A DNA stretch of 64,000 nucleotides from Dasyornis broadbenti (taxonomy: Eukaryota; Chordata; Aves; Passeriformes; Dasyornithidae): assembly GCA_013397935.1 (NCBI GenBank), contig VZRN01000753.1, positions 3,169,154 through 3,233,153 on the forward strand, read 5' to 3'. Made by a program: the position numbers and the translations under genes. The notes below the pieces were generated by a model. The model was not told the DNA's origin and ran no database searches. It saw nothing but the letters and a program-made list of their open reading frames with translations. Position 1 is the first letter of the stretch, and each line of letters starts with the position of its first letter. This document shows, piece by piece, positions 13,592-23,700 of the stretch.

Positions 13592-13734
13592 GAAGGTTAC
13601 AAATCTGATCTACAGACCACAAGAACAGCAAGATCCATGCATGAACTAAATTACTTCCATGCAAGGTTTGTTATCAGCACAAATGGCTCTTCAGGTTTAT
13701 TAATAATTCTGGTTTTCTTTGCTCAGAAAAAAAG
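13592..13734 (+). other. Candidate internal exon (cryptic or lncRNA)
   Basis: A clear acceptor ('ggctttttctaaacag') ends at 13591, and a strong donor (AAAG/GTAGGT) follows 13734. An alternative donor (CAAG/gtttgt) follows 13665. The interval is open in the frame starting at 13592 (first residues EGYKSDLQTTRTARS; a hydrophobic run GLLIILVFF near its end). A near-perfect donor (GTAAGT) at 13527, just after ATG GAA GAC TTC AAA TAT, lies only 65 bases upstream, too close for a normal avian intron. I recognise no protein family and take it as a splice-like segment of unknown use. Confidence 0.12.
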
Positions 13735-14559
13735 GTAGGTGGAAATAAAATAGGTTTCCTAGACTAATCCCCTCTCTGAACAGTTCTGTATCCCATCATT
13801 TTTAAGAGTTTTCCAGAATCCTAGCTCTAGCTTTAGGTTTTCACACTTCTATATTCCAAAAAGAGAGCTGATATTCAACTTCGGAAGTGACCTAGGAGTC
13901 CAGCTGGTGTCCCAGAAAGAGAAAGCAATTTTGAAAGTTCCCTGCATCCAGGTACTCAGCACTGTTCCCAGGTGCTACACCTGAGTCATGGTCACTGTCC
14001 TTTCTGGTGAGGCCGTAAATGACACAGAACCACACAGCCTATCCTGGGTACATTCTGTTTCTATGTAGAAAAGCCTTTCCTAAACAGTCTATTTTAAATA
14101 TTCCTGACATGTGCCGTAAGGCTGAGGGGGACTCTATCCACAGTATCGAGTTTTATTTCCTTTTTAAAGCTGGAGATGTGTGAGAATTATCACCTAAATC
14201 ATTGACAATGTCATGCTTATCTGCACAGTCACTCGTGTTGCCCAATTTGCTACTTATCACACGCTTTACAATGCCATGCTGCACAAAAGTTCTGTAAAGC
14301 CCTGTTTTACTTCCTATACAAATACATAGATTATATGTGTGTACACATATTCCCACAGAGTGTAACTTGTATTTGTTTTGGAGGGCTTTACAGCACACAA
14401 GAGGTGATAGTTAAATAGAATCCCAGCACCAGTTCCACTAAGAATATTACAAACATTTGAGAAAATGCTCTCCGGGATGATCCTGACATCTGTGTAATTC
14501 CTCTGGCTAAGCATTCCTCTCAAAAGAATACATGTAGCAAATCAAGTGCATTAAAAGGA
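13735..14559. other. Unique non-coding sequence, nothing recognised
   Basis: Ordinary composition, no repeat family identified. The open frames on the minus strand (14153-14398 and 14314-14523) overlap each other and lack motifs. Confidence 0.4.
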
Positions 14560-15190
14560 TAAATCACCTTTCCTCGCTTGTGATTTGTGATTGCTCACTT
14601 AAGCCACCTAACTTTTCTGCAGCCCAAAGAGGTGGACTAAAATCTGCTAAAAGAGGAAAACGGGAGATCACGCATTTCAATGACATTTCAAACTACGTTT
14701 TGAGGAGTGAGCACTCAAGCTGCATTTTGTGACATATTTGAGATTTGTGTCGCTTCATACATTTCCCATGACCATCCAAATATTCATGAAGAATTAATAA
14801 CATGGTCCTGCTTTTAGCAAGTTCCATCCATTCTTATTTGTATCTGGCTATAATCAGCACCGAGACCCCAAATAGTGGATGACTGCATTCGATTCTTGAG
14901 TTCTTTTCGTTTTGTTTATGTCAAAGCAAATTAGCTGGAAGGAGACTGACGAGGAAATCGAGCAAACTGTGGAAGGTCAAGAGGGCATTTCACTGAAATG
15001 TAATATAATAAGTACAATTTAAACAATGACAAATCCCATTCACTTCTTTTGTTTTCTTGAAATGTTTAGAATTGTTTTTAACCATCTTTTTTAATAAATA
15101 AAATTGTTCTATTCATTTGTTGTACATTTGGATTTCATTAATTTTAGAATATTTTCCAAGCATCTAAAATTAAACAGATGTCATTGGGCT
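14560..15190. promoter_or_regulatory. AT-rich possible conserved non-coding element
   Basis: Free of repeats and long frames, with enhancer-like short motifs: 'ccaaatattcatgaagaatt', 'gaattaataacatgg', 'ttatgtcaaagcaaattagc' and 'gatttcattaatttt'. Several isolated CpGs are kept in an AT-rich setting ('actacgtttt', 'gtcgcttc', 'aaatcgagc'), which can hint at constraint because unprotected CpGs decay. Conservation is not visible from one sequence. Confidence 0.22.
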
Positions 15191-15295
15191 CATTTAGACC
15201 TCAAATAACCCTTGCAACAAAACCAATTATTCAAGGGTCAGTTGGAAGTTGGAATTTTATAATAAAGGAAAGTTTAAAAGTTAAAAAATAAAATT

Positions 15296-15319
15296 AAGAA
15301 GAAGAAAAAGAAGAAGAAA
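15296..15319 (+). repeat. Short (GAA)n purine tract
   Basis: A 24-base run of A and G built from GAA/GAAA units, directly after an A-rich stretch. A simple-sequence tract. Confidence 0.7.
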
Positions 15320-16671
15320 CAATGCCAATTTCATGTCAATTCAATTGTTAGCACAATAACTGAAGATCTGTTTTATTGCTGGGGGAAAGGGTGGAGCCAA
15401 AGAGTGAAAGTTCAGGAAAGCTGGTTTATTCCCAAAATGCCCCAATTATTCTCTTTCCCGTGATGATTAGTCACAAAGTATCTCTCCCAGCTTTCTAGCT
15501 CTACCATGGGGATGGATAAGAGGACAGAGGTTTGGCTTTGTTCTGAACGTTGGTCCTGTTGGTCAAAGAAATTCCAAAAACATCATGATCATGTCTGGGA
15601 AAGTACAATCCATGGACACACAACAGAAAGGACAAAGGCAAAACCTGGGATCCTGACTACAATGCCATACTCTAAACAACACTTCCACCTACTGCAAGAG
15701 TGAAGGGGTTTAATTTAGCCTTGTCAGCACAAATTGTATTTTGTTGGGGGGATTTTAGGCTGTGGAAAAGGTTTTCAGGGACAGCTGGGAAACAGGCTGG
15801 GTAATGCACGGCAGGAGTGTTCTCCAGCAGGTATCTTAGGGGGCAATGGTGAGCCAGACCAAGGTGCTTGGGAGGAATAAATGACTCCTGTTAGCCCTGT
15901 AGAAAAGGAAGCTTAAAAACGAGGTATAAAGGCAACTGCTTTCTCCTTCCTCACACCTTGCCAAAGAGGGAACTGGGCTCCCAGCTCTGTAAACATCTCC
16001 AGATTTATAGGGGTGTGTCTGAGAACAGACACAAAAAATCCAACCATTGTGATTCCTTGGCTGAAAATTAGGAGCTGGGCTTTACTTTGCTGAGCAGGAG
16101 GGAAAATGAAAACTGTTTTTCCTCCGTAACCTGAGAGACTTAGTGGAGTTCTCCTGCAAAGATATGCAGTGGTCCCTACCCTAAACTCTACCATCCTACT
16201 TAACTGCCAGGACTGCTAAATGGAGACACAGAAAAATGAATAATGGATTGTATGAAAGCTATATTACCATAACTTTAAAATCCAGCTGCTGGAGGCTGAA
16301 GATCTCTCTGAAATACTATCAAGCACAGTAGAAAGGGAGTAGAGGGCTAACATCCAAAAAGAAATTTAATCACTGACCTCTGAAAATCATGGTTTAGCTT
16401 TTTCTTCTTCTCTTTTTTTAAGAGACAGTAGCTGTAACTCTCCTTCTGACCCAACATTAACCTTCTACAAGTTATAACAGACGATTTGTAAAAACACCCC
16501 TTTATTGCCTTGACCTATTTTAGGGCTGCTCTATCCTCCAACACAGCTGTATCCTGAGATCTCAGTTAGATGAGTAGACATGCTGGATTGTTACTTTGGA
16601 CTGACTTTGATAGCTCAAAGTCATGCAGGTTATTCCCAGAGAGGCACCACAGCCCAGCAGAGCATGTGTCC
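15320..16671. other. Unique non-coding sequence, nothing recognised
   Basis: No gene or repeat family recognised. The open frame at 15913-16194 (minus) has no recognisable domain. Confidence 0.4.
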
Positions 16672-16699
16672 CATGTTAGGGGGGTTTATCCCTAACATG
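16672..16699. repeat. Perfect 10-bp inverted repeat (hairpin)
   Basis: The arms CATGTTAGGG (16672-16681) and CCCTAACATG (16690-16699) are exact reverse complements around an 8-base loop, GGGTTTAT. There is no T-run after it and no longer stem outside it, so it does not look like a microRNA precursor. It could be chance. Confidence 0.6.
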
Positions 16700-18862
16700 A
16701 AAAGATAAAAGATTGTGGGAGATTCTGTAGAAAATTCACCTTGGTGAGCAACAGGTAGAGGTCATTTGAAGGACCTGGACTGTTCTGGGCACAACTGGGG
16801 AAGAAGAGAGCGCTCCACTTTGAAGATCCTTCCAGACCAGTGTCAGGGCTCTGGCACCGAGCCAGCCCAGCTATCCTGAGGATCAGTGTCCCAAACAGCA
16901 ACGAGGAACTTGCAGCACACACAGATGCAAAGTGAGTAAAGAGCTCCCTAAAGCAGGCACATTCTCCCTAAAGAAGAAGCTCCTAGGCACAGAGGAGCCT
17001 GAGTATCCTGCCTTTTGGAGCTCCTCCCCGGCAGCTGAGGGGTCTGCCCTGCCTGCTGGCTTCTGCCTACCCTGGGGTTGGTACCAGCATTTAGAGCTGG
17101 ACTCAGCTTTGCGAAGCCAAGCTGTCCAAAGTGATGGCATCAACAGGGAGCTAATCTAACCCACCTGCCAGGTCTTTGCTGCTGATCCAGACAGAGGGTT
17201 TGCTCTGGGGAGAGACAAAGGGGCAGCCAGGACACAAAGGGAACAGAGTGAATACAACAGCAAAATGACAAATGCAAAATGCAAGCAGCACCCTGGTTCC
17301 TCATGCCCAGCTCCTGCCATGCTCCAGGGCATCAGAGATTTGCAGTCCTAAGCAGGACAAGAGGGTTCAGGTAGTCCTCATCTTCCTCCACAGAGAAGAT
17401 GGCAGCCAGCACTGTGCTGGGCTTCAGGTGCTTCAGACCTGCTCAGCCGCCCAGTTACAGAGGAAAGCCAAACATCTACAGCTGCAGTACTTCCTTCTCC
17501 AGGCTACTTCTTCCGCTGAGAGCGCAAAGAGCAGGAGAGGTTTAATGAAGATTTCATGGAGGGGTGTCCTGGGCAGGGTGTCCTGGGTTTGCTGGCCTGT
17601 GCCAGGCTGCAGAGCTGCACAAGAGCCCTTCTGCCAGGAGCTGGGGCAAGCACAGCAGATCACCACCTCCAGCTGCTGCACCCAACACCAGAGTCAGAGG
17701 ACACTGCTTAGCACAGCTCTGAGCAAGTTATCAACCCATTGCTTGTAAATAATCTCCTACAACAGATGGCAACAAAACAATGACCGTTGGGAGCTTGTAC
17801 TGAGTTTCCCCAGCAATAAGATTACCAGACCCACCAGAAGTTTGTTTCACTCAATGCAGGAATTGCTGCAGCAGAGAGAAATGCACTGCACTAACACCAG
17901 CCTCCACAGAAAGCAAACATACCCCTTCAGATTCCAGGTTTTCAGCAGGGTTATTTCTTTGGTTTGTTTTTTACATTTTCCTCCCCCTTTTACTTAGTGC
18001 TTTCCAGGTTTAAAAAACAAAGGCTGCTCGTAGTGGAGGAGCAATAGTGGATTTCATATTTAATAACTCTTAAATCTTGCTCAACATGTGGCAATTGTTA
18101 GGTAGATTTGGGCTGCAATTAAAGAGGCACCCTTCTTTCTCTTCAGCAACAATATAGGCTCTTAATCCGACTAAAACCATCATATTTTAAGAGCTGAGAT
18201 CATCCTGAGGCAAATGGTATCAAACTTAACATGGATCTGTTTTTCATAGGGAAGTTTAAAAGTTAAAGTTCACTTTCCTAAAAGTCTTCCATTAAAGAGA
18301 CGGCATCTCTGAGCGCTCTTTTCAAGTACCCACAGGTACCTATATCATGCCTCAACATCTGGGGGATGGAGCAGGGAGGATAATTACTGAAATTCCTTTG
18401 TGAAGTCCCTTTTTCTGTAAGAGCCTGAGTTGGGACTCTAAATAGAAGCAAGGTGAGTGGGGGTTGTTGCCTGATTATAGATTTGACTGCTGATAAAAGT
18501 CTTATTTGTGTGACTCAGCCTTCGAAGTGCTCACAGGTCTGATGGGGATAACTGATAAAGGCTGTGAAAGACAGGAATAAACACTGATAAAACAGCCGAG
18601 CGCACTTTGGCTTCCAACCAAAACACATACTTAATAAAACCTGCACAGCTGATGGGGAGACATTTTTGTTTCCTTTTGTGGTTCTGAGGTGGCTGTAAAT
18701 ATCCACGAGGAATCAGGGCTTGAAGCTGGTTTGTGTCGTCACCGCAGTCTGGTGGCTGGGCTGGCAGGCTGAGCTGTGCTGGCTCCACAGTGGCACCAGG
18801 CTGGGGTCAGGACACCGGGCTCAGTGCTCCAGTTGGTTTTGCAGCTTTGGGGTTTACAACTC
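16700..18862. other. Unique non-coding sequence, nothing recognised
   Basis: 16700-17750 is GC-richer and holds a 158-codon plus-strand frame (17272-17748) with an overlapping minus-strand frame. Its predicted protein is a mix of Ser, Gln, Leu and Cys with no recognisable domain. A small local repeat ('gtgtcctgggcagg' then 'gtgtcctggg') lies near 17565-17590. The rest is AT-richer with nothing identified. Confidence 0.4.
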
Positions 18863-18879
18863 TTTTTTTTTTTTTTTTT
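18863..18879 (+). repeat. Poly-T homopolymer (17 T)
   Basis: A run of 17 T followed by 'ccaactacagcatgag'. The flanks show no retroposon body, so this is simple sequence rather than an identified tail. Confidence 0.85.
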
Positions 18880-19157
18880 CCAACTACAGCATGAGAAAAT
18901 ACTTGCCAGGAGACCACAGGCAGGTAGTGGAGCTAAAAGCAAGGGTAATGCATATACCAGAGTCACATAAACCCATCAAGAGAGGGAAAATGTTTCCTTT
19001 CCTTGGCCACATTTGACATTCAAATTCCTTTTACTCCTCAGAGGATTGCTTCAGGTATCCCAAATTCCTGTTTTCCCATAATAACTTCCACTCCCTATTC
19101 AGCTGCCGTTCCTCATGCTTCACTCCCTTCCCCTTTTCCTTTCTCCATTTTTCACAG

Positions 19158-19222
19158 ACCTTACACTCCAGAGCAATTTTAGCGAAACACGAGCCTGACT
19201 TGCAGCCTTCATCTGTGCAAAG
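19158..19222 (+). other. Candidate internal exon with strong splice signals
   Basis: This is the best exon-like segment in the window. The acceptor side is a long pyrimidine tract from about 19118 ending 'tttctccatttttcacag' at 19157. The donor side is AAAG/GTAAGAAAG after 19222. Of the three frames, only the one starting at the first base is open throughout the 65 bases (TLHSRAILAKHEPDLQPSSVQ plus two bases), giving phase 0 in and phase 2 out; the other two have stops. I recognise no protein family and find no partner exon with matching phase nearby, so a lncRNA exon or an unused splice pair is as likely as coding sequence. An eroded CR1 begins about 160 bases downstream. Confidence 0.22.
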
Positions 19223-19384
19223 GTAAGAAAGCCTCGGTGACAGCAGCAGTGTCTTTCAGAGGATCTGTAGCAAGAGGCATCTGTTAATATCCACTAGTCC
19301 TGCTGCTAAACCTCTACATCCTCCTTTGAAAAGGTAATCCTGTATTGTAAAGGCTCAACAAATGAGAACACCAAGGGACTTCCC

Positions 19385-19700
19385 TCATTTATAATACCTG
19401 CAAATGACTTGAATGAAAATACCTCTGCAAACTGTCAAACTTTGTGGAGGGCACAAAATTGGAGAGGGAACAAATAACGAGGAACAAGGGATTTCAATCC
19501 ACTGGTTGCCAGGGCCAGTGAATGGAAAATGCAGTTTAATGTACAGAAACATAAAATAATAAGTCTGGGGCCAGCAAACCAGACAGAAGGATATTATACT
19601 GAATGGTGATGCATCATATTGACCAGTGAAGGGATTTAAAGGTCAGTGCAGAAAAATCCTTGAAGCCTTAAACTCGGCATACAGCTAAAATGAAAATAAC
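19385..19700 (+). mobile_element. Ancient CR1-type LINE fragment, reverse-transcriptase end
   Basis: Translation-level echoes of the CR1 ORF2 appear in order on the plus strand. 'aatgacttgaatgaa' reads NDLNE (family usual NDLDE). 'aactttgtggagggcacaaa' continues toward a TKL triplet (family usual SKFADDTKLG). 'atgcagtttaatgtacagaa' matches the MKFN..KC region. 'agggatttaaaggtcagtg' matches the KDLGV region. Indels and stops break the frame, so it is long dead. It is far more diverged than the CR1 ends at 1822 and 10615 and represents the coding region rather than the 3' UTR. The right edge is uncertain. Confidence 0.65.
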
Positions 19701-20708
19701 TCCGGGAAAGCAGCATAGCAGTGGAGGCAAAGGGAAGGGACAGAGCTGCTGTCTATGCAGCAAAACAGCACCAGGGCTTTGCTCTAAGTGGCACAATATC
19801 ATCTCCTCCTGAGGGGTGTAACACAGAGACACTCGAGTACCCCACGCCCCAGCTCCTGTCTCAGGGTAGGATGCCACCCCAACAGCTTCCCTCCCACAGA
19901 CACGGAAGAAAAGGCAACCCAAGGCATTCCCTTGTTACTGGTAAAGCACAGGGAATGCCGCTCAAGTTCACTCCAAGGCTTAGTGATGCTTGTCGGCAGG
20001 AATGCAGGATCCCAAACCCCCAGCTCATTTGCTCTTCTGCTTGATCTTTGCTTTTGGCCCTGACAAGCAAGAAAAGCCAAAGCAGCAGAGCCCGGGGCCC
20101 CCATGGGCACAGCACGTTCACCTGTCTGAGCACAGAGCAGCTGCTGAATCCTGCAGCCAGCTGGGACTGGGAATCCGCGTGTCTGTGCCCGTGTGAATGT
20201 ACTGATACACCTGTGTGACCTGTCAGAGATGCAGAGCAATGGTGAGAGGTGGGAGAAAAGATGCAAAAGGGATAAGGCAATTCATTCCCTTCCCTATCTC
20301 CCTATGAGCAGTCTCATTTAGTCATTTTCCTTCTCCTTGCTCAGCAAGAGTACTTCATGCCTCTTCCCTCACAGCTTTCCTGCAAAAACATCAACAGAAA
20401 GAAATTTTAAAACTTGCTCCCTCCCAGCTGGTTGCCTGTCTGAACTAATACCTTCCCCCAATCCTTCTTCTATCACTGTAAATACAAATAAACAACCTTT
20501 GAGCTTTAAAGTAAATACAAAAAAACAACCTTCAAGCTTTGCCGAGCTGGTTGCTGCTGAGCTGCAGGTAATGGGCTCTGTAAGCTCAGTAACAGTATCT
20601 GTGGAGTATCCCAAACCCCACGAGTGGTGACCTGGGGCATGGAAGGGAACATACAGTTATGCATGATGGAAAATGGTGAGCAAATTTAGCATTGGTCTGA
20701 ATCAGCAG

Positions 20709-20710
<2 letters not shown>
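19701..20710. other. Unique sequence, GC-richer, nothing recognised
   Basis: Overlapping open frames on both strands (for example 19799-20266 minus, 155 codons; 19721-20044 plus) reflect locally higher GC. None has a recognisable domain. A near-duplicate pair around 'tttaaagtaaatacaaa' and 'gtaaatacaaataaacaacc' lies at about 20478-20530. Confidence 0.4.

Positions 20711-20752
<42 letters not shown>
20711..20752 (+). repeat. (CA)n dinucleotide microsatellite
   Basis: An almost pure CA repeat of about 21 units, interrupted once by a G near the right end (CACGCACA). Tracts of this length are usually polymorphic. No retroposon body is visible beside it. Confidence 0.97.
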
Positions 20753-23700
20753 TTAATTTGTCAGAAGGACCTGAAGGGGAGGTGTTTTCTCAATTCTTGG
20801 CTGCTGGGCAAGTGCCTTGCTTACATCTGCCGGCTGCTCCTGAGTTAATTCTGGCTTTTCCCACCTGGGGGAGCAGCAGCAATTCAAAGCCAGACTGTCA
20901 AACTTCCAGCACAGGTCCTTCATCCATCAGAAGCCCATACAGGTAAGAGAGGATAAATACCCCTGGGGTTATGATGAGCATCCAGAGGATGCAAGTACCA
21001 GAAGTCTCCATTTCTCTCCCTCCTCTCCCGTCCCTCTTCAATTCATTCCCCTTTTCTTCTCCATCCCTCCCCACCACTTCAGCTCCCCAAAACCTGCAGA
21101 GTACAGGGCCAGGAGGGAGAGTGGGGAGCAGGCAGGTCCTGTGGCTGTATCTGGCAGAGGTGCCTCCACTGACCAGGCAGGACGAGGCTCTCAGCCAAGT
21201 GAGGATCTCACAAGATCTGCAACATGTGGCAGTCACCAGCACTGCCTGTTCCTCAGCTACTCTGCCTCTGGCTGTTTTCTTGTACAAATGGACAGATAAT
21301 CTGGACATATTCCAGCTGAATTAGTGTACACATGATGCTCAAAATGAACCTGAGGAAAGAAATACATTATTGTCCTATTACGATGCCTAAAATACAGGAC
21401 GTGGAATTGCTTCCACGTCCCAGGCCAGATGCCTCTTCTGGCTCTCACCCAGCTCCCACGGCAGGTGAGACAGATGTCAGACCTGCTCTCTTGCCCTCCT
21501 CCTATCCTTCCAGGGGGTAAGAAAATAGGGACACAGGCCCAAAACCACAGCTAAGCCCTAAAGAGCTAACGTGGCCACAGTCCCAGCGCAGAGACTCGCC
21601 CACAGCCAAGGCAGAGCCCTGGAATGATCCCTGAGCTCTAGATTATAGCCCATACATTGCATGGAAGTTTTAATACATACCAGTCGATAACCTGTCCATT
21701 TGATCTATAACAATTTCTTCTTGAATAAATAAGATTTTCATGCTGTTAGTACATTTTCTTTTCAGAGACAGAATGACTTGCATCCTGCAGGAGCATCAAG
21801 GAAAATAAAATTTTTGGTGCCAAAATAGTCCATCTCTGCCAGCTGCCTTGCTTGATACCCTATTTCTGCTACTCACCACATTTGAAACTTATATATATAT
21901 AGCAGCTAAATTCATTTTTACTTGTTCCTTTTTCCTTTTTTGTGTTGCCCCTTCAGCAAAGACTCATATCTCCAGTCCTTTGCTACAGACCATTGTTTTC
22001 CAAAACAGTCTTTAAAAAAGAAATCAAGCAACACAGAAAGAGGAGATTAAATGCAATCTTCTGTACTCCGTTTTCAGAGGTTTTCTAAAAAAACAGTCAG
22101 ATAAGACTTTAGAGCACGCAGCTATTTTCTGTGCCTACTACTGATCCCATCAGGAGCTTAAAACCAGCCCTTAAGGTACTTTACTATCTTAAGAAACTCA
22201 TTGCAGTGGTAGAGCAGAGATGAGCAGTTTCAGCTCCTGCTCTTCCATTAGTGTACAAACTGTTAAAAGACAAGAAAAACTACAATAATAAACATGAGCG
22301 AGCTTGCTGCAGCTGTGCTTGTCAGCTCCAGACATTAGTGTGGCTAATTCCAATTGGGAACAGTTCCTGGGCTTGGTGATAAATTAATCCCAACTCTGAT
22401 AGTACGGAAAGATTTCTGTATGCATAAGCCAAAAGAAAACTTCCCAAACTGCTTACAAAATCCTCTTTGCAGTTATTTTGGTGACTACACACCAAAATAT
22501 TTAGTCTGTATAACTTTCTTGGATACAGTGCAATCTATTTTTTATTTTGATTAAATTATATTAGAATAGGATATGCTTCATGTAAAAGACAAAAGAATTT
22601 ATGCATGGGCTTGCACTGAAATTGCAGAATAATGAAGCCCAACTGATGTGGGGTTATGTCTGTTTTCCTGGAGATACACTGCAACTGCTTCGTAGGAAAG
22701 GAGCAGTGCCATTGAACTCTTCTGAGAGCAGCCTGAATTTTATTTCAGATTGCTGTTTTTGGAAAAATCCACAGGCTGACTGCGAAAATGAGAAAACATA
22801 ATACCATTCACTGATCTTCTTTTCCATCCACGCTGTGTCAGTGTTGGTCTGCTGGCAGAAGGATGTGACCCAGAGGACAAGGAAAAGATCCACTGGCTGT
22901 ATAAAAATCCCCAGGGGAATGATTCAGTATGATCAGTGCCTGGGAGAGATACAAAGACAAGGATGCTGGAGCAGCAGAGACCTGGACACCTGGACATCTT
23001 CTGCCAGCTACATCCTGCCCTCCACCATCTCCAATTCCTGTGCCTTCTCCCCAACATTCAGACTCACACACCACATTCATCGTGCAGTTGATTTTGGTCA
23101 CACTCCTGCAGGAGCACTGGGTTTCAGGAAGTTATTCACCTGGGCAGTTTCATCTTAGCCCCGATGAATAGCTTCTTTCTGGAATAACAAATATATACAG
23201 AAGGAAGGCTGCTTGCTACAAGGATTCCTTTATGCTGCGCCATGAATTGTTGGCCAGTGGCCATTCAGCATTGAAAGGCAAGAGCCACCTGTGTCAGGTG
23301 TGTTTAAAGTTCATATTGACTCCTGCCCACCAGTATTTGCATGATGGACAACATCAGAGAAAGGTGCATTTAGTCATTAATTTTTGCCTGACATGGGGAA
23401 CGGAAATGAAAAGGAGCCCTTTTCTTCCAGGTACAGCTTTTGTTTCCCAGTGCGATCAGTCAACTACCAGCCCTGTGACACCCAGCATGGGGCAAACCCA
23501 GGTCTAGAGTGTTGGGGACATTTTGGGGTTCCCTCCTGGCCTAGCAGCCCACATCCACTGGGACCACACATCCATGTGGTCCCCCACACCCTCCTCTCTG
23601 CCCCTCGCTGCCTCCGACCTTGCTGGATGTTAAGATCCGCTCAGCCTCACACAATGCAGCTTCCTGGGAATGGATTAGAAAGCGAGCTGTGTGGGATATT

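Noticed and set aside
17272..17748. 158-codon plus-strand frame
   Set aside because: Random-looking composition in a GC-richer stretch, no motif, no splice or polyadenylation context.
21500..21660. Weak MIR-like wording on the plus strand
   Set aside because: Only one short block resembles the family; the order of the other blocks could not be established.
23422..23450. Acceptor-donor juxtaposition 'ttttcttccag/gtacag' as a recursive splice site
   Set aside because: The donor half (GTACAG) is too weak compared with GTAAGT.
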